Shown here in pieces: positions 1 through 9,276 of a stretch of DNA of 64,000 nucleotides. The stretch is from positions 43,656 through 107,655 of the forward strand of contig JAFQMS010000010.1 in the NCBI GenBank assembly GCA_017396145.1. Direction: 5' to 3'. The DNA is from Lachnospiraceae bacterium (lineage in GTDB: Bacteria > Bacillota > Clostridia > Lachnospirales > Lachnospiraceae). Positions within the stretch are counted from its first letter, which is position 1, and the number at the start of each line of letters is the position of its first letter. The notes under the pieces were generated by a model. The model did no database searches, was not told where the DNA came from, and was given only the letters and a program-made list of their open reading frames with translations. A program made the position numbers and the translations under genes.

Positions 1-2
1 AC

Positions 3-860
3 TGTGCAATGGATGGCGCTAAGATTAAAGATGTTAGCGAAATCACAAGCTTTGAAACTTTAAAGGCTGTAGTAGAAGATATGGATGCTAAGAAGGCTGA
101 TTTAGGAATTGACGCTGTATTCGCATCAACAACTCTTGAGTCTTCAGATAACTGGAGATGGGTAACTCACCTTAACAACATGCCACTTTGGCTTCAGTTT
201 GATAAGGATGGAACTACTGGTACAGTAGATGAGTTTGCATTTGATTTTGCTGATGCATACAAGAATATCTTCGACTTATATATCAATTATGATATTAAGG
301 CTGAAAGAGATAAGACAACTGACGATGCAATGGTTCAGTTAGCAACTGGTAGATGTGTATTTGCACAGAACGGTACTTGGGCTTGGGGTACAATCTCAGG
401 AACAGAAGGTAATGTAGTTAAGGCAGAAGATTGTGGATTCTTACCAATTTACACAGGTTCTAATGATGATAAGACTGGTGTATGCGCTGGTACAGAGAAC
501 TTCTTCTCAGTTAACGCAAAGTCAACTAAAGAAGATCAGGCTGCTACAATCGAATTCCTTAAGTGGTTATACACTTCAGAAGCTGGTATGGATATCGTAA
601 AGAACGACTTACAGTTCATCGCTCCATTCAATAACTTCAAGGCTGAGGAATCAGTTAACCCACTTATCAACGCTTTAGCTAAAGCTACAGCAGATGGTAA
701 GGTAACTCCATGGAAATTCCATGTAATTCCTTCAGAAAACTTCAAACAGTTATTCGGTGCAAACTTAAAGGGTTATGCAGAAGGAAGTATCGAATGGTCT
801 ACAGTAGTTGAAGAGTATTCAGCAGACTGGGCAACTGAAATGTCATTACTTAACAAGTAA
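3..860 (+). CDS. Carbohydrate ABC transporter substrate-binding protein, C-terminal part (5' end outside window)
   Basis: This is the C-terminal ~285 residues of a family 1 extracellular solute-binding protein. Such proteins bind a sugar or oligosaccharide outside the membrane and deliver it to a permease pair. The frame is already open at the window edge (codons TGT GCA precede the first ATG at 9), so the gene is cut by the window and the N-terminal lipoprotein signal is not visible. Aromatic-rich stretches such as WRWVTHLNN and the GTWAWG segment are typical of sugar-binding lobes. Two permease genes follow, and a strong hairpin just after the stop may make the binding protein more abundant than the permeases. 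The exact sugar cannot be told. Confidence 0.88.
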   Translation, partial: CAMDGAKIKDVSEITSFETLKAVVEDMDAKKADLGIDAVFASTTLESSDNWRWVTHLNNMPLWLQFDKDGTTGTVDEFAFDFADAYKNIFDLYINYDIKAERDKTTDDAMVQLATGRCVFAQNGTWAWGTISGTEGNVVKAEDCGFLPIYTGSNDDKTGVCAGTENFFSVNAKSTKEDQAATIEFLKWLYTSEAGMDIVKNDLQFIAPFNNFKAEESVNPLINALAKATADGKVTPWKFHVIPSENFKQLFGANLKGYAEGSIEWSTVVEEYSADWATEMSLLNK

Positions 861-884
861 TTATATATCTTTAATAAAATCTAG

Positions 885-917
885 GGTGAGTGGGAATCAT
901 TCTCACTCACCTTTTTT
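885..917 (+). terminator. Intra-operon terminator/attenuator hairpin after the binding-protein gene
   Basis: GGTGAGTG and GAA pair with TTC and CACTCACC around a TCA loop, followed by six T. The stem is nearly perfect (one G-T pair). It lies between the binding protein and the first permease, where partial termination or 3'-end protection commonly raises the binding-protein to permease ratio. Confidence 0.85.
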
Positions 918-953
918 AGAAAATAATATGCTGAGAATCAGCTTTAGAAAGGC

Positions 954-1826
954 ATGGTGATAATTTTGGAAAAAGCAATTAGAAAATGGTTTCCGTTATT
1001 TTTACTACCAACACTTATAGCTTTTGTATTATCATTTGTAGTTCCGTTTATTATGGGACTTGTATTATCCTTTTGTAAATTTCATCTTGTAACTGATGCC
1101 GAATGGCAGGGAATTGAGGGATATAAGTATATATTCGAGGATCCTAGAAATTCGTTTGTTGAAGCATTTAAGTTTACTACAACATTTGCAATCGTTGCAG
1201 TAATACTTATTAATGTTATTGCATTTTTACTTGCAAATATGTTAACTAAGAGATTAAGAGGAACTAACATCTTCAGGTCTGTATTTTTCATGCCAAACTT
1301 GATTGGTGGTATTGTCCTTGGATATACATGGAAACTATTAATTAATGGTATATTAGCAAAGACTGTAGGAGAAGGTGTGTATCTTTCATCGCAGACAGAA
1401 TACGGTTTTTGGGGCTTAATTGCTCTTATGTGTTGGCAGATGATAGGATATATGATGGTTATATATATAGCAGGTATTCAAAACATTCCGTTAGAGTTAA
1501 TTGAAGCTGCAAGGATAGATGGTGCTTCTAAGTTCCAGATTCTTAAGAATGTTACCATTCCGATGATTATGTCATCAATTACAATATGTTTATTCTTAAC
1601 TATATCTAACTGCTTCAAGTTATTCGATCAGAACCTTGCTCTCACAGGTGGTGACCCTAAGAGAAGTACAGCAATGTTAGCATTAGATATAACAATTACA
1701 GGAGAAACAAACTCTACATTCTTAAATGGTGTTGCTCAGGCGAAAGCGGTATTGTTCTTCTTAATTGTAGGTGTAATTACCTTTATTCAGTTATTTGCAA
1801 CTAGAAGAAGGGAGGTACAGAACTAA
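954..1826 (+). CDS. Carbohydrate ABC transporter permease, MalF/UgpA type
   Basis: Integral membrane permease of the binding-protein-dependent sugar importer, about 290 residues with six predicted membrane spans. The EAA loop that docks the ATPase is visible as ELIEAARIDGASKFQ followed by the NVTIPM segment. It would form a heterodimer with the next permease. The start is uncertain: AGAAAGG (946-952) lies only 1 base before the ATG at 954, so GTG at 957 or TTG at 966 in the same frame could be used instead. No ATPase gene is present here, which is usual for importers that share an MsmX-type ATPase. Confidence 0.9.
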   Translation: MVIILEKAIRKWFPLFLLPTLIAFVLSFVVPFIMGLVLSFCKFHLVTDAEWQGIEGYKYIFEDPRNSFVEAFKFTTTFAIVAVILINVIAFLLANMLTKRLRGTNIFRSVFFMPNLIGGIVLGYTWKLLINGILAKTVGEGVYLSSQTEYGFWGLIALMCWQMIGYMMVIYIAGIQNIPLELIEAARIDGASKFQILKNVTIPMIMSSITICLFLTISNCFKLFDQNLALTGGDPKRSTAMLALDITITGETNSTFLNGVAQAKAVLFFLIVGVITFIQLFATRRREVQN

Positions 1827-2854
1827 TGAGTGAAAAGAATATGGAATTAGAAGAAAAGATGGATGTGGAGACTGTGAAAGAATCAGCTCAGTCAATGGAA
1901 ATAGATGAAAGAATTTCTAAAGATGAAGGAGAAGCGGTTAATCCAGCTGATGATAAATCAAGATATGTAACACCTCCAGAGAAAGAGAAAAAGAATATTC
2001 TTGGACAGGCTATACAATATGTTATTTTAATAGTTGCGTCTTTGATTTATATGATTCCTATAGCAGTTATTGTTATTAATTCATTTAAGAGCAAAAGAGA
2101 TATCAGTACAACTCCTTTCAAATTGCCTAAAGGTGATATGTTTGTTGGGTTTGAAAACTTTAAAAGAGGTATCGTTGAGATAGGATTCCTTAAATGTTTT
2201 GGATATTCATTAGAGATTACACTTACTTCTGTAATAATTATTATATTATGCTGTTCAATGACAGGATGGTATATTACAAGAGTTAAAACAAGAATTACAA
2301 CAATACTTTATTATACCTTTGTTTTCTCCATGATAGTACCATTCCAGATGGTTATGTTCACTCTTTCATATATTACAAGAAATTTCCCAAAACTTATGAT
2401 TGGGGAAACAAAGATTTTTGAACTTTGTTCTCCACATTGGTTGTGGATAATCTATCTTGGATTTGGAGCAGGACTTTCAGTATTTATGTTCTGTGGATTT
2501 GTTAAAGCAATTCCATTGGAGATTGAAGAGGCTGCTATGATTGACGGTTGCAGTCCTGTACAGATGTTCTTTAGAGTTGTATTCCCAATCCTTAAACCAA
2601 CAGCAATCACTGTTGCAATATTGAATGCTATGTGGATTTGGAACGATTATCTTTTACCTAACATGTTATTGGAGACTGGATATGATACAGTGCCTATCGC
2701 TATTCAGAAATCTCTTAGAGGTTCATATGGTTCTAATGATATGGGTGCCTTAATGGCGATGTTAGTGCTTACAGTAATACCTATAATTGTATTCTATCTC
2801 TTTGGTCAGAAACACATTATTAAAGGTGTTGTAGCAGGTGCTGTAAAAGGTTAA
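1826..2854 (+). CDS. Carbohydrate ABC transporter permease, MalG/UgpE type, with acidic N-terminal extension
   Basis: Second permease of the sugar importer, coupled to the first by a TAATG stop/start overlap. The EAA loop reads EIEEAAMIDGCSPVQ and the C-terminus ends in the usual IIKGVVAGAVKG. Unlike most MalG homologues of about 280 residues, it begins with some 55 charged, mostly acidic residues (MSEKNMELEEKMDVET...) before the first membrane span near residue 62. That tail would lie in the cytoplasm. Its role is unknown. Confidence 0.9.
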   Translation: MSEKNMELEEKMDVETVKESAQSMEIDERISKDEGEAVNPADDKSRYVTPPEKEKKNILGQAIQYVILIVASLIYMIPIAVIVINSFKSKRDISTTPFKLPKGDMFVGFENFKRGIVEIGFLKCFGYSLEITLTSVIIIILCCSMTGWYITRVKTRITTILYYTFVFSMIVPFQMVMFTLSYITRNFPKLMIGETKIFELCSPHWLWIIYLGFGAGLSVFMFCGFVKAIPLEIEEAAMIDGCSPVQMFFRVVFPILKPTAITVAILNAMWIWNDYLLPNMLLETGYDTVPIAIQKSLRGSYGSNDMGALMAMLVLTVIPIIVFYLFGQKHIIKGVVAGAVKG

Positions 2855-2903
2855 GCAAGAATATATAAGAGAAGGTATTATATATAATAAAGAGTTTAAT
2901 AAG

Positions 2904-2940
2904 AAAATCGCTGTAAACCTAGATTTTACAGCGATTTTTT
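2904..2940 (+). terminator. Rho-independent terminator of the sugar ABC operon
   Basis: AAAATCGCTGTAAA pairs with TTTTACAGCGATTTT around a short loop and runs into a T tract. It lies 50 bases after the second permease. The flanking A and T tracts would also allow it to end transcripts arriving from the opposite DUF624 gene. Confidence 0.9.
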
Positions 2941-2975
2941 GTGTCTAATATATGTGATATGCCTTTTTAAATTGT

Positions 2976-3650
2976 TTATTTAGAGAGATTATTTTCTGTA
3001 TTCTCATCCATTTCTTCTTTCCATTCAGGAAAATCTTTAATAAATACTCTAACAAATATAAAAGATGAAAGATATGCCATGGTTGCAAATCCCAGCATAA
3101 ACCAGATTAAAAATCCATATTTAAAGAAGAATTCTAAATCAAAGAGGGTAACATATATTGCCACTAGTATAAGACCTAACAAAATTAATGAATAAGGTAA
3201 ATTGATGAAAGGGAGTAATACTGAGTTACGGAATGCATTTTTAACAGTGTTCTTATAAGTTGGTAAGATAGCGAAAATGTATATTAACATAAACGAGTAA
3301 TATACTGCGAGGAAGGTTATTAGATATTTTACTGCCTTACCCAAAACACCTGGCATATCTCCGAACATATAGTAATCCAATCCTAAGAATAAACCAGTAC
3401 CTAACATTATAAGCCAAATAATTGTAGCTCTTTTAAAATTGGCTTTAAAAGCCTTAAAAAAATCTCTTATTATTTTTACATCATTACCTTTTACCATCTC
3501 AATAGTAAGGGTTAGCATGGCAGTTGTACTGGCACCGATTGTAAATACAGGCAAAGAAGTAATAAGCCATACAAGGTTTAAAACACACAGGTCAGCCAAT
3601 CGTGAAATAAAACTAAAGACTGGACCATCTAAACTAAATATATTTTTCAT
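2976..3650 (-). CDS. YesL/DUF624 family membrane protein
   Basis: About 225 residues with five or six predicted membrane spans, opening with MKNIFSLDGPVFSFISRLAD and a following NLVWLITSLPVFTIGAS segment characteristic of the YesL (DUF624) family. The function is unknown, but family members are regularly encoded next to carbohydrate ABC importers, as here. The start is placed at 3650 rather than at the upstream ATG (3665) because GGAG lies 5 bases before it and nothing similar precedes the upstream ATG. The C-terminus is charged and ends in Asn/Glu-rich residues. It converges on the importer operon. Confidence 0.85.
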   Translation of the reverse strand: MKNIFSLDGPVFSFISRLADLCVLNLVWLITSLPVFTIGASTTAMLTLTIEMVKGNDVKIIRDFFKAFKANFKRATIIWLIMLGTGLFLGLDYYMFGDMPGVLGKAVKYLITFLAVYYSFMLIYIFAILPTYKNTVKNAFRNSVLLPFINLPYSLILLGLILVAIYVTLFDLEFFFKYGFLIWFMLGFATMAYLSSFIFVRVFIKDFPEWKEEMDENTENNLSK

Positions 3651-3776
3651 ACAATCTCCAATCATATATGTTTTTGAGTATAAAGTATGCAGTATTTATA
3701 ATGACTATCATAGCACACACTCTTAATCTATATTAAATAACAAAAGAGAAAAATGCAAGTCAATGTTAATTATTTA

Positions 3777-3805
3777 TTGACCTTTTGGGTTACTTAGAAT
3801 AAAAT
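3777..3805 (+). promoter_or_regulatory. Promoter for proS
   Basis: TTGACC (3777-3782), 17 bases, TAAAAT (3800-3805). It lies 90 bases upstream of proS, with no T-box-like leader visible in between. Confidence 0.6.
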
Positions 3806-3895
3806 TGAGATAGTATGCAAATGTGAGTGGCATAGGCTGCAATAACATATAAAATAAAAAGATATATAGTAATTCAAGAAACGGAGAAAAAGATA

Positions 3896-5326
3896 ATGGC
3901 AGAAAAGAAATTAGTAGAGTCAATTACTTCTATGCAAGAAGATTTTGCCCAGTGGTACACAGATGTTGTAAAGAAGGCACAACTTATGGATTATTCTAGT
4001 GTTAAAGGCTGTATGGTGTTCAAACCTGCCGGCTATGCTTTGTGGGAGAATATACAAAATGAACTTGATAAAAGATTTAAAGCAACAGGTGTAGAGAATG
4101 TGTATATGCCAATGTTCATACCTGAAAGTCTTTTACAGAGAGAGAAAGACCATGTTGAAGGCTTTGCTCCTGAAGTGGCATGGGTTACTCATGGCGGACT
4201 TAATGAACTTCAAGAAAGAATGTGCGTAAGACCTACATCAGAGACTTTATTCTGTGATTTTTATGCAAACGATATTCAGTCATATAGAGATTTACCTAAA
4301 CTTTATAATCAGTGGTGTTCAGTGGTAAGATGGGAGAAGGAGACAAGACCATTTCTTCGCTCAAGAGAGTTTTTGTGGCAGGAAGGTCACACTGCTCATG
4401 CAACAGCTGAAGATGCAGAGGAAAGAACAATACAGATGTTAAATCTATATGCAGATTTTTGTGAGGATTTCCTTGCTATACCTGTTGTAAGAGGAAGAAA
4501 GACCGATAAGGAGAAATTTGCCGGTGCAGAGGCTACTTACACTATTGAGGCATTGATGCATGATGGTAAAGCGCTTCAGTCGGGAACAAGCCACAATTTT
4601 GGAGATGGATTTGCCAAAGCGTTTGGTATTCAGTATACAGATAAAGAGAATAAACTTCAGTATGTACACCAAACTTCATGGGGTATGACAACAAGACTTA
4701 TTGGTGCTGTTATTATGGTTCATGGTGATGATAGCGGACTTGTTCTTCCACCAAGACTTGCTCCATGTCAGGTTATGATAGTTCCTATTATGCAAAAGAA
4801 AGAAGGCGTTCTTGAAATGGCTGCTAAGCTTAAGGACAAGCTTTCTAACTTTAGAGTTAAAGTGGACGATTCGGATAAGAGTCCGGGATGGAAGTTTGCA
4901 GATTGCGAAATGAGAGGTATTCCTTTAAGAGTTGAGATAGGACCTAAGGATATTGAAGCAAACCAGGCGGTTCTAGTAAGAAGAGATACTAGAGAAAAGA
5001 TTGTGGTTAGTCTTGATGAAATTGAGACAAAGGTTTTAGAACTTCTTGATAAGATTCAAGTTGAGATGCTTGAAAGAGCAAGAACTCATAGAGAAGAGCA
5101 TACTTTCGTTGCAGAGAATTTTGATGAGTTCGTTGATACGGTTGCTAATAAACCAGGCTTTGTAAAAGCAATGTGGTGTGGGGAACAAGAATGTGAGGAT
5201 AAGATTAAAGAAACTACTACAGCAACTTCACGCTGTATGCCATTTAATCAGGAAAAAATATCAGATGTATGTGTCTGCTGTGGAAAACCAGCAAAATCAA
5301 TGGTTTACTGGGGTAAGGCATACTAA
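3896..5326 (+). CDS. proS: Prolyl-tRNA synthetase, short archaeal/eukaryotic-like type
   Basis: Charges tRNA-Pro with proline in the cytoplasm. At 476 residues it lacks the large editing insertion of the bacterial-type enzyme (about 570 residues) and matches the type 3 ProS found in many Firmicutes. Class II synthetase features are visible: the motif 2 region with [20 protein letters not shown], and the motif 3 region with [20 protein letters not shown]. The anticodon-binding domain follows, then a C-terminal domain with Cys pairs (WCGEQEC and CVCCGKPA) that probably bind zinc. GGAG lies 9 bases before the ATG. Confidence 0.95.
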   Translation: MAEKKLVESITSMQEDFAQWYTDVVKKAQLMDYSSVKGCMVFKPAGYALWENIQNELDKRFKATGVENVYMPMFIPESLLQREKDHVEGFAPEVAWVTHGGLNELQERMCVRPTSETLFCDFYANDIQSYRDLPKLYNQWCSVVRWEKETRPFLRSREFLWQEGHTAHATAEDAEERTIQMLNLYADFCEDFLAIPVVRGRKTDKEKFAGAEATYTIEALMHDGKALQSGTSHNFGDGFAKAFGIQYTDKENKLQYVHQTSWGMTTRLIGAVIMVHGDDSGLVLPPRLAPCQVMIVPIMQKKEGVLEMAAKLKDKLSNFRVKVDDSDKSPGWKFADCEMRGIPLRVEIGPKDIEANQAVLVRRDTREKIVVSLDEIETKVLELLDKIQVEMLERARTHREEHTFVAENFDEFVDTVANKPGFVKAMWCGEQECEDKIKETTTATSRCMPFNQEKISDVCVCCGKPAKSMVYWGKAY

Positions 5327-5333
5327 ATCTTTG

Positions 5334-5363
5334 GAACACTTGTCCTTTATATGACAGGTGTTC
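5334..5363 (+). terminator. Hairpin after proS, possible weak terminator
   Basis: GAACACTTGTC pairs with GACAGGTGTTC (one G-T pair) around an 8-base loop. No proper T tract follows, so it may be a processing or mRNA-stability hairpin rather than a true terminator. Confidence 0.5.
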
Positions 5364-5397
5364 TGCTATTTGAGAAGATATATGGAAGGAGGCTCTA

Positions 5398-6693
5398 ATG
5401 GAACTTAAAGAATCAAATGGAATGAGCATTATTATGCCGCAAAAGGTAGCATATATAATAGATACTCTTTACGAAAGAGGATATGAGGCTTTTGCAGTAG
5501 GTGGTTGCATTAGAGATAGTCTCCTTGGAATAGTACCTAAGGACTGGGATATAACCACTGATGCATTGCCTACGGAGATAAAACATATCTTCCCCCACAC
5601 TGTAGATACCGGAATAGAACATGGAACGGTTACAGTTATAATTGACAGAGAAGGCTTTGAAGTCACTACTTACCGCATTGATGGAGAATATGAAGATGCG
5701 AGACACCCTAAAAATGTAGAATTTACCTCTAATCTTAAACTTGACCTTATGCGAAGAGATTTTACAATTAATGCTATGGCTTATAATTATAAGATGGGTC
5801 TTGTAGATGAGTTTGACGGTGAAGGTGATTTAAAGCAAGGAATAATAAGGTGTGTAGGAGATGCTACAAAAAGATTTGATGAAGATGCCCTAAGAATACT
5901 TAGAGCCATTAGGTTTAGTGCACGATTTGGATTTTTGATAGATGAGGATACTAAAGAGGGAATACGCAGTAAGTCCCATCTTTTATGCAAAATAAGTGCA
6001 GAAAGAATTAAAGCGGAGATGGATAAAATACTTATCTCTAAGTATCCGGAAAGGCTTTTATTTGCTGCAAAGAATGGAGTTTTCGATGCTGTACTTATAA
6101 AAGTTGGGGACCATCTAAAGACAAAAGATGGAGAAAATACCATAGATAACATTAAAAAACTTCACAGATTATACTTGGATAGTGAAAATGTCACAGATGA
6201 AAAAGAACTTTTGGCTATGTGTTGGACTTTGTTAATATATGATTATTCATTAGAGGATGCAAAAGAGCACTATAAGAATTTGAAGTCAGATAATTATTTA
6301 CTAAAGTTGTCCATGGCTCTTATAAAAAGTAAAACAGAAACGTTGTTGGAAGATGAATATGCTATAAGGAAGATGGCTAATAAAATGGGAGTTGATATTA
6401 TGCCGTGCATATTCTTGATTAGAGAATCCGTAACAAAGGATGAGGCACAAATAGACTATATAAGAAGATGTGAAGAGATTTTTGAAAGACAGTTAAGAAA
6501 CGGATATTGCATGGAACTTAAGAGTATGAATATTACAGGCACAGAATTGATACAGGCGGGAATTAAGCCGGGGAAGAATATGGGAGATATATTAAGACAC
6601 CTTCTAGAACATGTGTTGAAAAATCCTAAAGATAATATTAGAGAAAACTTAATAAACATTGCTTTGGAATATGAGAGTAAAAACTTGCATTAA
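5398..6693 (+). CDS. cca: CCA tRNA nucleotidyltransferase
   Basis: Adds or repairs the 3'-CCA end of tRNAs using CTP and ATP. The class II nucleotidyltransferase head is clear: GGCIRDSLLG, then DWDITTDALP with the two metal-binding aspartates, then RRDFTINAMAYN and the RFDEDALRILRAIRFSARFGF neck motif. At 431 residues it has the normal length for the family in this lineage. AAGGAGG lies 5 bases before the chosen ATG. It follows proS by 71 bases, so both may be expressed together as tRNA-related genes. Confidence 0.93.
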   Translation: MELKESNGMSIIMPQKVAYIIDTLYERGYEAFAVGGCIRDSLLGIVPKDWDITTDALPTEIKHIFPHTVDTGIEHGTVTVIIDREGFEVTTYRIDGEYEDARHPKNVEFTSNLKLDLMRRDFTINAMAYNYKMGLVDEFDGEGDLKQGIIRCVGDATKRFDEDALRILRAIRFSARFGFLIDEDTKEGIRSKSHLLCKISAERIKAEMDKILISKYPERLLFAAKNGVFDAVLIKVGDHLKTKDGENTIDNIKKLHRLYLDSENVTDEKELLAMCWTLLIYDYSLEDAKEHYKNLKSDNYLLKLSMALIKSKTETLLEDEYAIRKMANKMGVDIMPCIFLIRESVTKDEAQIDYIRRCEEIFERQLRNGYCMELKSMNITGTELIQAGIKPGKNMGDILRHLLEHVLKNPKDNIRENLINIALEYESKNLH

Positions 6694-6725
6694 AACATAC
6701 AGAATTTCATAGACTTAAGTAGGGC

Positions 6726-6751
6726 AAAGGACTGGAACTTTCCGGTCCTTT
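6726..6751 (+). terminator. Hairpin between cca and the CotS-family gene
   Basis: AAAGGACTGGAA pairs with TTCCGGTCCTTT with one G-T pair. The downstream sequence TATAAATTG is only weakly T-rich. It may be a weak terminator for cca. Confidence 0.5.
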
Positions 6752-6798
6752 ATAAATTGTGCCTGTATACGCAAAAAATGTGGAGGGTATTGAAAACA

Positions 6799-7809
6799 AT
6801 GGAAGATAAAATGGGGGTTATTTTTAAACAATATGATTTTAATGTAGAAGAAACATACAGGGTTAAAGGGTGTACGGTTATTAAGACGGAAAAAGGAGAG
6901 TTTGTAATAAAACCATACGAGGGAAGTGAAACAAAAGCAAGAATTGATAATGCAATAAAAATTCATTTGCATGAAAATGGATATGAATATATGGATATAA
7001 CACAAACTAACAGGGAAGGGGAATTAATAAGCTACAATCAGTATGGAAATCCATTTGTTATCAAAAGGATGTATCAGGGGCTAGAGTGTGATTTGTATAA
7101 TCATGATCAGGTTATAGCAGGGGTACAAGAACTTGCTAAACTTCATAAGATTTTAAGAACCATTGTGCTGGATAAAGAATTAGAACATAAAATTAGAAGC
7201 AGGGATGTAAAGGAGGATTTAAATAGTTATTTAAAAGGTATTAGGCGTGTTAACAGATACATAGTTGGCAAAAACAAAAAGAATGATTTTGAGACACAGT
7301 TTTTGAGAGTATTTCCTGAGTATATATATCAGGGGGAAGAAGCGGCTGGTATTTTGGCAGGTATTAACTTTGAAAGAAATGAAAAGGCTGATAATACAAG
7401 AAAGTGGGAGGATATATATCATGGGAGTTTTGACCAACATAGCATTTTGTTTTTAAATTCTAATATGGGGGTTACAGTGAGTAATTTTGAAAAAGTTGCT
7501 AAAGGATGTCAGATTGTTGATTTGTACCATTTTATAAGAAAAACAATGGAAAAAAACGAATGGGAAGAAGAACTTGGCATAAGAATGATTGAGGAATATG
7601 TGTCGAAGATTGATGTGTCTGGGGACGAGATGAAACTTTTAGAAGTGATGTTTATTTTCCCTGAAAAGTTCTGGAAGATAGTGAATAGATACTATAATAC
7701 AAGAAAAGTCTGGGTGTCGGGGAAGAGTTTAGAAAAACTAAATAGCCTTAATGAACAAGAGATTAAGCGAAAATGTTTCATTAAGGCTATTAAAGAATAT
7801 CGTAAATAG
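6799..7809 (+). CDS. CotS-family (aminoglycoside phosphotransferase-like) protein
   Basis: About 336 residues with the kinase-like fold of the spore coat CotS family. Visible are a small lobe with FVIKPYEGSE carrying the ATP-anchoring Lys, and VQELAKLHKILR in the hinge helix. The YHGSFDQHSILFLNSN segment matches the HGDFHxHN catalytic loop with a Gln at one position, and EKVAKGCQIVDLYHFIRK matches the metal-binding region. Family members are coat proteins of Bacillus spores, or sugar kinases of unknown substrate in clostridia. GGAGGG (6782-6787) decides the start at 6799 over the earlier in-frame ATG at 6757. Its last 20 bases overlap the opposing CpsB gene. Confidence 0.75.
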   Translation: MEDKMGVIFKQYDFNVEETYRVKGCTVIKTEKGEFVIKPYEGSETKARIDNAIKIHLHENGYEYMDITQTNREGELISYNQYGNPFVIKRMYQGLECDLYNHDQVIAGVQELAKLHKILRTIVLDKELEHKIRSRDVKEDLNSYLKGIRRVNRYIVGKNKKNDFETQFLRVFPEYIYQGEEAAGILAGINFERNEKADNTRKWEDIYHGSFDQHSILFLNSNMGVTVSNFEKVAKGCQIVDLYHFIRKTMEKNEWEEELGIRMIEEYVSKIDVSGDEMKLLEVMFIFPEKFWKIVNRYYNTRKVWVSGKSLEKLNSLNEQEIKRKCFIKAIKEYRK

Positions 7810-8509
7810 ATGTGTTGCGAAGTACCTGAGTGCTGTTGTGCATAAGAGTGTCGAGGTAATCCCTGCCGAACTTTGAACAGATATACTTAAAGGCCTCCTT
7901 CATTCGTGGAGGGCGGGATGACATATTGTGCGCATCTGAACCGAGTAAATGTATATATCCTTCGGTGATTAGCCTGCATGCATTACGCCTTGAACCAAAT
8001 CTAAGGAGAGAATCGCAGTTTACCTGAGACAAAACATCAAGTTCAAGTACATTTACAAGGCTTTCATAAGATGTAAATCTAAGATAGCGTTCTGCGTGGG
8101 CGATAATAGGTGTAATCTGATAGGTCTCTATTATCTCTTCAATGTCTGAAACTATAGTTGGTGTTATTTTGGCATAAGGGAGTTCTAGCAATAGATAATC
8201 AGTTCCTTCTATGCATAAATCTTTTAAATTAGGGAGTTTTTTCAATACTGGACTATACAAAACTTCTGCACCAAGTTTAATAAGAGGAATCTTGGTATTC
8301 CATACTTCTTTTAAAAGTAGGTTTAATGCTGCTTCCCTTTTTTCTAGGAATTCGACCACAGTGTCGCTTTCGCAATAAAAATGGGAAGTTGCAAGACAAA
8401 TATCTACACCATCTTTTAATAGAGTTTGTAGCATTTGAATTGAAGTTTCTGTATTAGGTGAACCATCATCCATGCCAGGCAATATATGAGTGTGAAAATC
8501 AACAATCAT
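7790..8509 (-). CDS. CpsB/YwqE-type PHP-family tyrosine-protein phosphatase
   Basis: Manganese-dependent phosphatase of the PHP fold that removes phosphate from the tyrosine-rich tail of the CpsD kinase and so controls polysaccharide export. Metal-binding motifs are in order: DFHTHILPGMDDGS at the N-terminus, TSHF in the second strand, ELPY with the Glu ligand, PIIAHAERY, and LLGSDAHNM near the C-terminus. At 239 residues it is of normal length. It is the third gene of the CpsC-CpsD-CpsB cassette, starting 23 bases after the CpsD stop. No glycosyltransferase genes follow, since the next gene converges and overlaps by 20 bases. Confidence 0.9.
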   Translation of the reverse strand: MIVDFHTHILPGMDDGSPNTETSIQMLQTLLKDGVDICLATSHFYCESDTVVEFLEKREAALNLLLKEVWNTKIPLIKLGAEVLYSPVLKKLPNLKDLCIEGTDYLLLELPYAKITPTIVSDIEEIIETYQITPIIAHAERYLRFTSYESLVNVLELDVLSQVNCDSLLRFGSRRNACRLITEGYIHLLGSDAHNMSSRPPRMKEAFKYICSKFGRDYLDTLMHNSTQVLRNTSIYDIL

Positions 8510-8532
8510 AGTAAAATCCTTTCAAATGTATG

Positions 8533-9251
8533 TTAATTCTTGTATTCATATTCATAATTATAAGCGTAGCCTTTGGAGTTTTTACCGTTAGGGTTACAAC
8601 CTACTTTCATAATTCCCAAAATCTTACCATTGGTTTGCTTTATACTTGCAATGGCTTTGGCAATTGCGCCATGGTGGTTTGTCCCTCTCTTATAACAAAT
8701 ATACATCCTGCGGTGGTGTTGTTGAATGACAAGGCATCACTTACGATGTTAACGGGTGGTGTATCAATGCAGATGTAATCATATTTATTCTTGAGTAATT
8801 CCAATACTGTTGCCATCTTTGCAGATGCCATAAGTTCTGATGGATTAGGTGGAATTGGACCTGATGTTATTACATCTAGATTAGCCCTAACACCAACATT
8901 TCGTACATCATTAATTGAACACTGGCTTGATACAATGGATGACAGACCTTTGGCATTATTAAGTTTTAAAAGTTTATGAATAGTTGGTTTTCTAAGGTCT
9001 GAATCAATAATAATAACTTTTGAGCCAAGATTGGCAAGAGTTATGGCCATGTTAACACAAGTTGTGCTCTTTCCTTCTCCCGGACCTGAACTTGTAAAAT
9101 ATATTATTTTCTTATCAGATGTTGATAAGGAAAAAATCAAGTTGGTTCTTGCCATTTTATATGCTTCGGTAATAATAAATGGTGTGTTTTCATTGATTAC
9201 ATATTTGCTTCTAGGGGCTTTCGCCGGTGTTTGTATTTTTTGATTTCCCAT
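8533..9251 (-). CDS. CpsD/YwqD-type tyrosine autokinase, frameshifted near the C-terminus
   Basis: Bacterial tyrosine kinase partner of the membrane protein CpsC. Walker A is SSGPGEGKSTTCVN, Walker A' is VIIIDSDLRKP, and Walker B is YDYICIDTPP. The uninterrupted frame stops at 8640 after 203 residues (...MAQLPKPLQV). However, after codon 197 (8661) one base appears to be missing. Reading on from 8658 gives K-A-I-A-S-I-K-Q-T-N-G-K-I-L-G and onward to a tail ending GYAYNYEYEYKN, stop at 8533. That tail, with five tyrosines in nine residues, is the classic autophosphorylation cluster. A one-base insertion restores a normal 239-residue kinase. The break is either a sequence error or a real mutation that removes the phosphorylated tail. 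Confidence 0.88.
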
Positions 9252-9276
9252 ATAGTCCTCCGCGTACAGATGTTAT

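Noticed and set aside
3806-3895. A T-box leader upstream of proS
   Set aside because: The leader is only about 80 bases from the likely promoter to the ATG, without a T-box motif (TGGNACCGCG-like) or terminator.
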